Positions 12,737 to 22,877 of a stretch of DNA of 64,000 nucleotides are shown one piece after another; positions within the stretch are counted from its first letter, which is position 1, and each line of letters opens with the position of its first letter. The stretch lies in NCBI GenBank assembly GCA_026122225.1, contig JANEZZ010002248.1, positions 372,001 to 436,000 on the forward strand, written 5' to 3'. The stretch is from Heloderma charlesbogerti. Taxonomy: Eukaryota > Chordata > Lepidosauria > Squamata > Helodermatidae. The translations under genes and the position numbers were made by a program. The notes under the pieces were generated by a model. It saw only the letters and a program-made list of their open reading frames with translations, was not told the origin of the DNA and ran no database searches.

Positions 12737-13105
12737 CAAGGAGCTTCTAAATGAGCCATTTATTGTGTGCTTGGGATTCCTCACTCAGGTAATTTGCAGG
12801 TGCTTTACACGACATCCTCCTCCTCCAAGGCCACTTCCTTGCTTTGCAAACCTTATAGTGTGTGTGTGTTTTCTAACAAGTGAAATCTGGTATTTCTGTG
12901 AATGGCAGCATGGAACCCTGGTGTATATGCATAATTTCACAATAGCACAGCACCACCTAGTGTTTGTGTAATGGAACATATATAGAAACAAAAACCCTGG
13001 GGAAAAAAATGTGTAACGGAGCCGACTCTTTGTTCCACAAAGAATCCAGACGCAGAAGCCTCAGTAAAGTGACAGGTAAAACACCTCATGTAGAAAAGCC
13101 CAAGG
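12737..13105. mobile_element. Non-autonomous DNA element, family F5
   Basis: The right end is CCTCATGTAGAAAAG. The interior shares several blocks with the copy at 37.2-37.5 kb: GAAATCTGGTATTTCTGTGA, the ACCACCTAGTG box, GAATGGCAGCATGGAA and ATCCAGACGCAGAAGCCTC. The left terminus is decayed (GAGCCATTTATTGTGTGC). Confidence 0.65.
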
Positions 13106-14409
13106 AAGAAGGGAATGAGGAAAGTAACAAAGGGTACTCCACAGAGATTAGTTAGAGGATGTGAAGGCACTTATTCAGTGAACAATCCCAAGCATTTTGT
13201 TACTCTGACCATTCACAATGTATGGACTGAAACAATTACTTGCAGGGTGCAGAGGATGCTGGGCAGCAGCTTTCAGATCATACACTATAGTGCACTAAAA
13301 ATATTGCTGCCCCAGCCAGCTGCTTGGACTGGTTGTGTAGCTGAGCCCTCTCTCCACAGCTGAACTTCCACAGTAGCAGGAATCCCAATGAGGCCAGCAG
13401 GAGCTTCACAACAGAAGGAGCAGGATGTAGGCGCAGCCCCCCCCCCCATCACATCATTTATGGAGAAAGAACCCTCCCTTAAACTTCTAGTTTGCTGAAA
13501 AAGCCTCACCTCTAGTTCTGAGAGCACTACACCAGCAAACACGGAAGCAGAATCAACTGGTTATCTGCACTCCGCCCTGATCTTGCCACTACTCCCAGTT
13601 CCAGTCAGGAGTCTGACCTAGATTGTGGAGAAACCTCTTCAGACAATGAGGTTTGGGACTGTACGGGGAACCCTTCTCCAATTGAAGACCCAGAGGAACC
13701 TCACCCAAAGGCAGCCTGAAGAGCCCTGTCTCAGGTATGCCTTGCCTGCCCCCCAATTAACTCCTGCAGCCCCATCCAGAGCCATGCCTTGATCCCTGAT
13801 TCTCCTTTCTCACCCTCAGCCCTCAAGAGCAAAGCTGGCAGTGGACCCGGTGGCAAGGCCAAAGTCCCTGCGGGGGCATCCATTTGGCTGCCACAAGGCT
13901 CCATTGTAAGGGTTCTACCTGGGAAGAGGAAGAAATTCCAGCTGAAAGCAATGACCCAACTAAGGACCAGGAACAGAAGGGGCTAGCAATTAATACATAA
14001 GGCTCTCCGTCTCCTCTGGACCTTTGCTGGGTTAATAGCACCCTTTGAACTTTTACCTCCAGCTCCTGGCTCATGGACAGCTGCTCAAGGCCCAAACCGA
14101 AATGCAATGCTTTCATCAGGAGCTGCATGTCTAAAATGTTTTCTTACAACAGTCCCTTTACTCTGTTTGTTTAGTATAACAGCAATTAGTTTTCTATTCA
14201 AAATCCAAAATAGGTGTGGGTCCGCACTACATGAAATGTATTGTATGTAAGATTGCAAAGAACCACCTGTTTGCAACTGAAGAACACACCTGTAGAAAAT
14301 TGGAAATGTGTGTCCACCAAGTGATTCAAAATTAAGCAGCTGTTTTTCTATTATTTTTGAAGTCTGTATTATATATAATGATAGCCTTATTCGCATGCTA
14401 AAAACTGAG
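13106..14409. other. No recognisable gene; anonymous sequence
   Basis: A run of C at 13437-13447 and proline-rich chance frames at 13.8-14.1 kb. The Glu/Ser-coding look of 13.6-13.75 kb recalls the solo LTRs elsewhere, but no LTR boundaries were found. Confidence 0.4.
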
Positions 14410-14487
14410 ACTGCAGTCCTGTATGCACTTACCTGGGAGTAAGTCCCATTGATCTCAGTGTGACTTACTTCTCTGAGTAGATATGTT
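14410..14487. mobile_element. F2 hairpin MITE interrupted by F1 end
   Basis: Left end CTGCAGTCCTGTATGC. Opposed motifs GGGAGTAAGTCCCATTG and GTGACTTACTTCTCTGAGTA form the arms. The right terminus is replaced by the start of the next element. Confidence 0.65.
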
Positions 14488-14653
14488 TAAGGGTGCAATC
14501 TTCTGCACTATAAGGGTGTGATCTTCTGCATGTATAGGTGGAAAAAGTCCTAAAACACCCAGCATTCCCCGAATCCCCACCCAGCCCTGCTGGCTGGGGA
14601 AAGCTGGGCGTTATACAATGTTTTTCTGTCTAAACATGCATAGGATTGTGTCC
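14488..14653. mobile_element. F1 hairpin MITE with duplicated left terminus
   Basis: The left end occurs twice in tandem: TAAGGGTGCAATCTTCTGCA at 14488 and a close copy TAAGGGTGTGATCTTCTGCA at 14511. The hairpin proper runs from 14514 to the terminus GGATTGTGTCC (14653), followed by TGA in place of TAA. Confidence 0.7.
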
Positions 14654-14734
14654 TGAGTTAGAAGCACCAAATTCTTCATATAACTTGTGAAAGCAGGTTG
14701 AGATAAATACAAATGAATAACATTTGTGGTGCCA

Positions 14735-14992
14735 GTGAGAGCCAGGTTGGTGTGGTGGCTAGAGGGTCAGACTGGGAGCCAGGAGATCTGGGTTCTAGTC
14801 CCTGCTTGGCCATGGAAACTCATTGGGTGACTTTGGGCCAGTCACAGATTCTCAGCCCAACCTAATTCACAAGGTGGTTGTTGTGAGGATAAAATGGAGA
14901 GGAGGAGGATTATGTACGCCACCTTGGGTTCCTTAAGGAGGAAATATATATTTATTTATTAGGCGCGAGATAAATGTAATAAATAAATAAAC
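14735..14992 (+). mobile_element. Sauria-type SINE, near full length
   Basis: A tRNA-like head carries an A-box-like TGGTGTGGTGGCTAGAG and a B-box GGGTTCTAGTCCC. A BovB-like tail follows (GGGTGACTTTGGGCCAGTCA, TTGTGAGGATAAAATGGAG, CCACCTTGGGTTCCTTAAGG). It ends in (AAAT)n with an extra AT-rich insert. Transcribed by RNA polymerase III when active and copied by BovB machinery, by family knowledge. Confidence 0.9.
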
Positions 14993-16711
14993 AAATAAAC
15001 AGCAATTGCCCTGCCTAAAAGGTGTGTGTGATATTTTAAAAAACATTGGATTCATCAACAGAGTTCATCACCCCTAAAAGAGGGAGGGGAAAGAAAAATA
15101 CACAGAAGATGGCTGCTAGAAAAATGAAAACATTTTGGCTTGTCTCAGAGACCATAAAACAGAGCACTCCTTAATCTCTCCCTTCATACTAGAAACTGTA
15201 GATGTAGGTATCTGAGGACCATATGGAAGCCTTTCAGTGCCCTGTGCCAGAGAGATTTCGAGCCTTGTTTGGCATACCCCAGATTTTATCTCCAGATTTT
15301 CTCCTCTATTTTATGTAAAAAGCTCAAAAATCTTAACAAGTTCTCAAAGGACCTGGTTTAACCTATATAATTTATTCTGGGTTTTTTTTTTCTTAAAAAA
15401 AAATAACGGGTAATTAAAAGCCAGTCTGCAAGATATAAGCATTACACAATCTTCCTAACTTTTACATTATAAGGCATTGCAGTCCCACATATGCTGAAAT
15501 AAATGATTAGAGAAGGGAGGAAAAAATAAAATATACCTTTGTGATACGTTTCTGAAGTTTATGACAAAAGCTGCTCCTTGCGGTTTATTAAACTCTAATC
15601 ATTTTTCTTGAAGGATTAGTAGCAATTATCATTAAGGTTCAAGCATTTAACTGTGACTGCTGCAATAAATCTTACTGAAATAACTGAAACATACTTTTTT
15701 TGCATGTGGCAACCTGTCTCTGAATCACAACCATCTGTACATAGTTATTGCCTGGTGCACACAGATGGCAGTAAAATCACTATAAAGCTATACCATTCTT
15801 TAATCATAAGTTCTATCAGTACCAAACAGAATGAAATTGCAGTCAGACTATTAGCATTTGAAAGACTATATGATCACTGTAATTAACAAATATGTTTTCG
15901 AATCATGGTGCAATACTGCTTTTCACTGGTTTCTCATTGAACAAAAAAATAAAAACGGGGGAGGGGAGCCCAGAAATATTTATACTGGGCAAACCCTTGT
16001 TTTAATCACAGACAGCACATTAAAAAAAGATGAATGAATAAAAACATATGTTAACAATAGAATAGCAGTCTTTCAAGCTTTTGCTGTGCACAATTCCTTT
16101 GCAGATTTAAAATGACAGTAGATGGTAGCAGGATAATTGATCTTTTCTTCCTCAAGGCACAGAACCCTGAGTGCTTGAGGTCAGCAACTGAAGGGGTACA
16201 CTAAATCCTTGTCACTCCACATCAGTTACAAAGAAGGTATTTGTGAATTCCTTTGAGCTTTCAAGGGGTTGGGGATGTCCATATGGCTTTAAGAGGCCTG
16301 CCGTCTACAGGTAAGGACCTTTAAGCAAAGAAAAGCAGCTGTTCACTGTTAACCTGTATGTGGTGTTACGTTGTGCGATGCTGACCCACAGCACCAGTTA
16401 TTGCCATCTCAGGTTCTTCCACCTGTCCCCCATTCACCTATCGCATGTGAGCAGCCCTCATCTGCCCCATGCATGTGCAAGTCACTAGAGTGCTGATGGT
16501 CAAAGAGAAGAGCAGAAAAGAGTGCAGGGAAAACCAATATGGGGGTCAGGGGAGGCAGATTACCAAACTCAGTCTTAGAAAGACTCAGCCAACTGAGGAA
16601 CAGAAGAGTACAGATCACAAGGTCTGACAAGAGCAGAACCTTCCATTCATTTGCATTGGTCTTGTACCTTCTAAAGTACTTCAGAATTAAGACTGCTTAA
16701 GACAAAATAGT
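14993..16711. other. No recognisable gene or repeat
   Basis: AT-rich anonymous sequence with poly(T)/poly(A) at 15379-15402. No frame longer than 77 codons and no inverted-repeat element seen. Confidence 0.45.
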
Positions 16712-16714
16712 TAA

Positions 16715-16811
16715 GGGCACAATCCTATGCCTGTTTAGACAGGGGGGGAAAGTCCTATAACTCCCAGCATTCCCCAGCCAGCAAATCCTAAACAGGCATA
16801 GGACTATGCCC
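16715..16811. mobile_element. Hairpin MITE F1
   Basis: TAA on the left, GAA on the right (one change). Termini GGGCACAATCC and GGACTATGCCC. The left arm has a G-run replacing the A-run, and the right arm has lost the poly(T) part, so the hairpin is asymmetric and older. Confidence 0.75.
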
Positions 16812-16814
16812 GAA

Positions 16815-19365
16815 GACTACTTATTTTAGTAGTATTGTAGGAACCACCTTTATACTAATTAACACAGCTTTATAGGATTGGGGTCTGAGGTGATGGGAGA
16901 TGAACAGATTAGTTATTTCCAGGATTTAATATTCTACATCTTATCCAACTCATTTGAATCCTACAAAAGTTGTTCCAACTGGAGCTAGAACTGATGTTGC
17001 TCTGCATTTTTGGAGGTCACACTTTTGTGGTACATCATCAGGCAATTCTCCTTGCAGTGCTCTAACTAGGAGCAGTGATGTTACTGTGGCTTGACATATG
17101 AGTGGATTCTATTTTGCCTTTGCCATCTAAAAATATCTGAGTGCATTTCATGTTTCCTGTGCTAGAAGTCTCATTATGAAATTATTCACTGAGATGTATA
17201 TTCTGTCTGTGTTTCATGCTTGCTTTTGTTTTATATTAAAAACTGTGACTTTGCATCTCAAGTCTTCCATCAGCTATGAATACCAAAAAAATATGAAACA
17301 GATGTGATGAGTATAACATGAATCTTGCAGAGCATAGCTGTGCTTTTTGATGGGTTTAGGGTAAGCAGTTGCCCTCCCTGGGGCACATGTTAACTGTTTG
17401 AGATTCGTTGCTGCCAAATGCACAGCTTGCTATCTGTAGGAAAGTACAATTGGCAGGGAACAGCTGGTACCAGTCAATAGATGTGCCATTTCTGTTTCTT
17501 CCATAAGAGCTGTAGCATAGTAAATTAGCATAGATCTAGATAGCACAGAAGACACTGTGCTTCTATTAAAGACTACCAGGCTCTATTCATATGCATTTAT
17601 TTAGATTTTAACCTCTCCACCAAAGGCTCAGAGCATTTATCAATGCTTTACCTTAAAAGAACACACAGTAAAATATTAACCATCACACACAAATACATAA
17701 ACTTAGCATTAAATACCATAGATAGGTTTTCCAGCTTTGCTGGAGTAATATCTGTGTTTTGGCAAGTCTCTGTTGAAAGAAAGTTCCATAATTGTGGAGC
17801 ATGTGTTCCTGTTTCCTGAATACATGTATGTATCCCTTAATATACCTATTCAGCACATGGATGATAAACAGGAGGATACTCACTACTGAAGTTACAAGAT
17901 TGAGAGGAGACACTTGAAAAGATACCATTTCTGAGCATTAAGAAATCCAAGGATTCTAGGATTTTACAGGACCAGATCAACACTTTGACTTGTGATGCAA
18001 GTCACCTGGAGATGTCTATGTCAGGGTCATAGACAACTGATGCACATTGAGCCCTTTGTGACTCACCCATAAGGTCATCTGGTCCACAGATGCATCATAT
18101 AAGTGCTTTGCGTATGGCTACTGGGCAGGGTTGGATAAGATGCCTATATAGGAAGATATTTATAGCAAAGCTTTTTGGGGCCCAGGAGGAATTCAAACCC
18201 TTAAACTTTAGCTGCTAGGCTGAAGTCAGGCTAAGATGGACATTCTTGTGTGAGGCTCTTTGCTGCACAATTGCCAAATATGTAGATAATACTTTTAGAA
18301 AAAGATGCTTCCTGGCCCATTGTCACTGCAATGAACCCAAGAAGAGCCTAGTGGAGAGGCTGGATCCCTGGTATAACATGCTCATAATGCCAATTTGCCA
18401 TCAAATATGACCTTTCACTCTTTCCTCTGCAGCCTCAGAACAATAATCAAAGACACTCCCATACAAGTGATTATAATCACCATCCCAAGATTATGAGTGA
18501 TGATTGGCAGATCAAAATGAGTGCAGCTTTCTCATTTGATAAGTGTTTAAATATCACTGTTAGAACCTAGTAGTCTAAGAGGGGGAAGCAATGTGGACAC
18601 AGAAGAGATCTGAAGTCTCAAGTTACACAAATTCACACAATATTCACACAAGGCTTAGGCTGCACACTTGTGGACTACAGAGGGAATATCCATAAAGTAC
18701 ATAAAGTATGTTTGAGAATGGGATGGGGGTAAAATTGCAACAAAAAGGGCATACTGTATTGGTTAAAATAGCATCAAGTGTGACAAGGAAGGGGTTAAAA
18801 AGGAAGCATCAAAAGAAGTCAAACAGCCCTAAAGAATCGGCAGTGAAAAATCCAAATTAAACAGTTGTGCAGGGAAAAGACTGTATTCTTTATTCCAGAA
18901 ACATGTCAATATCCACTCTTTTGCATGATCCTTACAATTTTGAAAATGATAAATACAATCAGTACATCAACACTCATAACAAAGTGAAACAAACTTGCTA
19001 CAGAGATATATACTGACGTTGTTGAAGAGTATGGGGGGGGGTAAAGGATAAAAAGTGTGATATACTTCATGGCTGGTCCCAGAACTAGCAAAATGACACC
19101 ATCATGCAAGATAAAGGAAGGTCTCCACCTGGCAGAAAAATCTTTAGAGTATTGTAAGGGCCTGTACTATTCTATCACACTAAGTGAAGAGACAGACCTT
19201 AATGGCTACTGATGCCACTTCAAGCTGCTTATATCTAAGCATCTGTTGTGGAATATACATACAGTATAGTCACCTGTAAAGTGTGGGCTGAAAGGCACAG
19301 TTTATATCATTTGAAGGGAGTTTTGAGTGATGGAGCTGGCTGGGAAAGGTTGCTAAGAGGTTACT
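16815..19365. other. No recognisable gene; possible old LINE tail
   Basis: At 17.58-17.70 kb the sequence TTAACCTCTCCACCAAAGG followed by GAGCATTTATCAATGCTTTA resembles a degraded LINE 3' region in reverse. No coding similarity supports it. The rest is anonymous. Confidence 0.35.
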
Positions 19366-19373
19366 GGCTAGCA

Positions 19374-19508
19374 TAGGAGTGGGCAACTCATGGCCATCCA
19401 GATGTTTGGCCTACAACTCCCATCAGCCCTAGCCAGCATAGCCAAAGGTGAGGGATTATGGGTGTTATATGCCAAAACATCTGGAGACCCACAAGTTGCC
19501 CAACCCAA
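19374..19508. mobile_element. Short hAT-like hairpin element
   Basis: An exact 8-bp duplication GGCTAGCA (19366-19373 and 19509-19516) flanks termini TAGGAGTGGGCAACT and AGTTGCCCAACCCAA. The 135 bp interior folds through CCAGATGTTTGG and CCAAAACATCTGG. Related hairpins occur at 44.85 and 57.2 kb. Confidence 0.85.
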
Positions 19509-19516
19509 GGCTAGCA

Positions 19517-20218
19517 GAACCAAGTGCTAGGAGGTTGGGTACTGGACTGATAATGCTTTAGGACCATTTTTATCAGAGGTCATATTTTGAATTGAACAAA
19601 AGCTGAAGGACTAACATAGAACACTGTCTCTGCCCCCGAATCACTCCCACTTGAGTCTTGACATGGAGAAAGGTTTTTTTAATCCTCTCCTCCCCAATGT
19701 GAACAACAGATGTCCTGGCAGAGATCCCCCTTTATCTTGTGTGTCAGCTGCTCACCCGCAACATCAAGGAGTAAACAGCCAGAGTGGTATCCAGTGCTGC
19801 CTGCCTGCTAGCTGGACCCACCACTACTGCAATGGGGAGCTCGCACTTTGTAAGTCAGGTGGGAAGAGTGGACATACTAACTTCCAGAATGGGACAAATC
19901 AGCAAAGCTTGTAGAGCTCTGATGACCTGTCCCATTCTGGAAACAAGGGCTTCCTCTCATTTATGGGGTTGCTTTCTGGGGTCACCAGCTCCTGCTGTGC
20001 TAGTGGTAGGTCCCATGTTTGTATCAGGAAAACTCTGATAGAGCATCTATTGCATGTTGTGGGAGGGAATGAAAGAGCAGCTTTCCTGTATTGAAAGGAA
20101 AGAAGATGTCCATGGACAGAAGATGGTTGAGGGAAGATGTCCTCCTCAGGTGCTCTCATCAGTTTGGGAGAAGGAGTTTACAGTTGGCCACCAGGCTGCT
20201 AAATACCTATTCCTACTG
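19517..20218. other. No recognisable gene or repeat
   Basis: Opposed copies of the motif TTCCAGAATGGGAC (19881) and GTCCCATTCTGGAA (19928) form a small stem-loop. Nothing else was recognised. Confidence 0.5.
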
Positions 20219-20221
20219 TAA

Positions 20222-20335
20222 GGGCACAATCCTATGCATGTTTAGACAGAAAAAAGTCCTACAGCTCCCAGCATTCCCCAGAATGCTGGGAGTTGTAGGA
20301 CTTTTTTCTGTCTAAACATGCATAGGATTGTGCCC
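20222..20335. mobile_element. Hairpin MITE F1, best-preserved complete copy
   Basis: Exact TAA duplication (20219-20221, 20336-20338). Two 55-base arms differ at one base (CAGCTCC versus CAACTCC) and enclose the 4-base loop CCCA, giving 114 bp in total. Termini are GGGCACAATCC/GGATTGTGCCC. It has no coding capacity. This copy defines the family consensus for the window. Confidence 0.92.
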
Positions 20336-20338
20336 TAA

Positions 20339-21584
20339 GACTATCAGCCCGGGTGCCTATTTGCTTCTTACTAGCTCCATATGTATACTTGTAAATAAAC
20401 CAAGAAAGCTACGAATTCTCCTCACAACAGATCCTTTAATTGCCCTGGAACTTTTGGCTGCTCAGGGAGGTGGAGAGGGGAGATCTGAAATAGGATTAGG
20501 ATTTTATGTTCAAGAACCATTCTAAAAGCAAATTTAGCATAGAGTTCACATTTTATTCTCACCTTTTAAGAACATGCACATCCAGAAGAGGAGAAGCAAG
20601 TATTTAGAAAGCTTTTATGAGATGCCCAGACTGAATATTGAGGTTTCCTATGTGTGCAATGAACTCAAAGTGACTGGCTTGCAAATCTGAAAAGACAGCA
20701 TTGACCTAGTCTGATACAGTATCTCTGCCACAGCTTTGGTTGAATGCATAAAAACTAGCAACCCTCTAGAGGCAACCCCACAAAGGACCATACATTTGAA
20801 GAAGAAACCAGATAAAACTCTTTTGACAGATGTATCACGGACAGAAATTGTACAGAATGCTAAACAGAGCCAAAGAGAAAGAAAGAAAACCTCCAAACAT
20901 TTTATTGGGTTTGTTGCAGAAATCAAGGAAATGCCATAAACAGAAATACCGGGCAACTTTTCTGACTTGGCAATAAAAAGTACAAATCTGAAACATAAAA
21001 GGCCACCACACATTTCAGTTCTTCTTGCAGCACTATTGCATGTAAAATAGCATGATTGGCTGATTGCAGAGTGGAGACAGAGGTTCCTACCGCGGTAGAA
21101 TGATGTGATGGTCCATGGAGCAGATTATCCTGGCCGCTTGGTTTCCATGATTGGTTTCAGATGTTTGCACTGCTGCCACTGGTCCTCGTGAAGCCAAAAG
21201 AGGTCACAGCTTTTCCTCCACTGCTGCTTGCTTGCGAGGTCTGATTTTAACAGGAACCTAGTTACACAAATAGCACTCTGAAATGCAGGTATGCTCCTGC
21301 ACTCCGTGTGGCTGTTCCCTGTTTAATTGTGGGTCCTATTTGGTCGTCCACAGCATGTAAGCTTATGTGTGTATGGGGGGGGGGACAGCATTGCACTAGC
21401 AGATTCTGCCGTCTGACCCAAGTGCATTCATTAAATATATGGAGGTTAGGGGTGAAACCTTCATGCTATGCTCACTCATGATTGATCAGTCTTTGAATGA
21501 CAGAACTGGACTCAAGTCATGGGCCTTTCTATCAGCAGAATTAGTATGCCAGACGTCTATGGACTGGATGGATGCCGTGCTAGT
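20339..21584. other. No recognisable gene or repeat
   Basis: A 121-codon minus frame at 20648-21013 shows hydrophobic stretches but no family resemblance, start context or splice pattern. A G-run occurs at 21376-21385. Confidence 0.4.
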
Positions 21585-21592
21585 GTGCTAAA

Positions 21593-21812
21593 CAGGGGAG
21601 GCTGGTGGATTCAATTTCAGTGGGGCAGAGATTCCATTCTGGGTTTTAGTTACAACCAGCCAGAAGTCTAAAGGAGCTATCCAAGGTGCTGGGCCCTATC
21701 CCCAAAATGGTCCTGGTACCTTGGATAGCTCCTTTAGACTTCTGGCTGGTTATAACTAAAACCCAGGATGGAATCTTAACCTCACCAAAATCAGATCCAC
21801 CAGCCTCCCCCG
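21593..21812. mobile_element. hAT-like long-arm hairpin, family F3
   Basis: Near-identical 8-bp flanks GTGCTAAA/GTGCTAAT. Ends CAGGGGAGGCTGGTGG and CCACCAGCCTCCCCCG. Arms of roughly 90 bases pair through GGGTTTTAGTTACAACCAGC and AAGGAGCTATCCAAGGT with their complements around the loop CCCTATCCCCAAAATGG. Other copies lie at 27.5 and 38.2 kb. Confidence 0.85.
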
Positions 21813-21820
21813 GTGCTAAT

Positions 21821-22687
21821 ACTGCATACATACGGAGAACCAGTTACTTGCGTTAAATCAGAAGCTGGCCTTATAGGTCATTAAGTAATATTGCCACTGC
21901 CATGCATATGCATGTATTGAAACTGATATATTTAAATTTATGTAGCTACAATTTCTTTTCTTCTTCTTTTTTAGTTTAGTTTTGTATTGCTGAATATTTA
22001 CAATAAAAATAATTTTTTAAAAGTATCAGTCCTGGCCTGTGGGAAATTCCCATATAGAATAGAATTGGACTTGGAAAATACTTTATCCACATTCTGAGAG
22101 GAACCAAAGCAACACAGAAAGGATTTCTCAGGTTAGAATCTGTGTTTATTTCTGTCTCCCTGAGAGAGGAGACAGAAATAATGGCAGGTCGCACCATATT
22201 CTACTTTAGGTTCATCATGGAAGTTAGGATTGAAAGAGAAATGACCATGTTTACATTCTCAGGAAATGATCAATTTAGGTTTGTTTATAAAAAAAAAAAA
22301 ATAGCTCCACTCTCTCACAAGATCACACTCATGCCCAGATGGCAATGCTTGCAGAAAGTGCAGTTTCAAGAAAACAGATGGAAAGAGAAGTTCTTCAGCC
22401 TACTGAATTGGGCCCAAATGCACTGTCTGCCACAACTGGTAAAAAATAAAGTGATAAAAATAAAATTGAGTGATCTGGCACACTAGTGACTCAGTGAAGG
22501 GATACACTCTCAGCCACCTAAATAATACACTACATGACGTTGGTATCCAAATATTATCTTTCTTTGGTCTGCTTGGAACACAATATCAGCACAAAGCAAA
22601 CTTCAGTCTACTTCAGTATTTATATAAGAAGGCTTTGCAGTTTCATAACACTTTGTATAGGAGTATCTCACATCAGTTTCTCAGCTC
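21821..22687. other. No recognisable gene; short palindrome at 22149
   Basis: TATTTCTGTCTCC and GGAGACAGAAATA (22146-22179) form a stem. The rest is anonymous AT-rich DNA with a poly(A) run at 22289. Confidence 0.4.
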
Positions 22688-22876
22688 ATAGGAAGCTGCC
22701 TTATACTGAGTCAGACCCTTGGTCCATCTAGCCCAGTAATGCCGGCACTGATGGGCAAGGGCTCTTCAGGGTTTCAGGCAGGAGTTTTTCCAGCCCTATC
22801 TGGAGATGCTGGGGATTGAACCTGGGACCTTCTGTGTGCAAAGCATGTGCTCTATCACTGAGCTATGGCTCCTCCC
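22688..22876 (-). mobile_element. tRNA-derived SINE with CR1-like 3' end
   Basis: On the minus strand, ATAGCTCAGTGATAGAGCA (A box) and GGTTCAATCCC (B box) lie a normal tRNA distance apart. A body follows with CTGCCTGAAACCC and ends GGCAGCTTCCTATG. Copies at 39.6 and 59.4 kb share the whole layout. The A box in place and body beyond the tRNA length rule out a functional tRNA gene. Confidence 0.85.
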
Positions 22877-22877
22877 T

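Noticed and set aside
20648..21013. 121-codon minus frame with hydrophobic stretches
   Set aside because: No family resemblance, no partner exons, and the plus strand is equally plausible noise.
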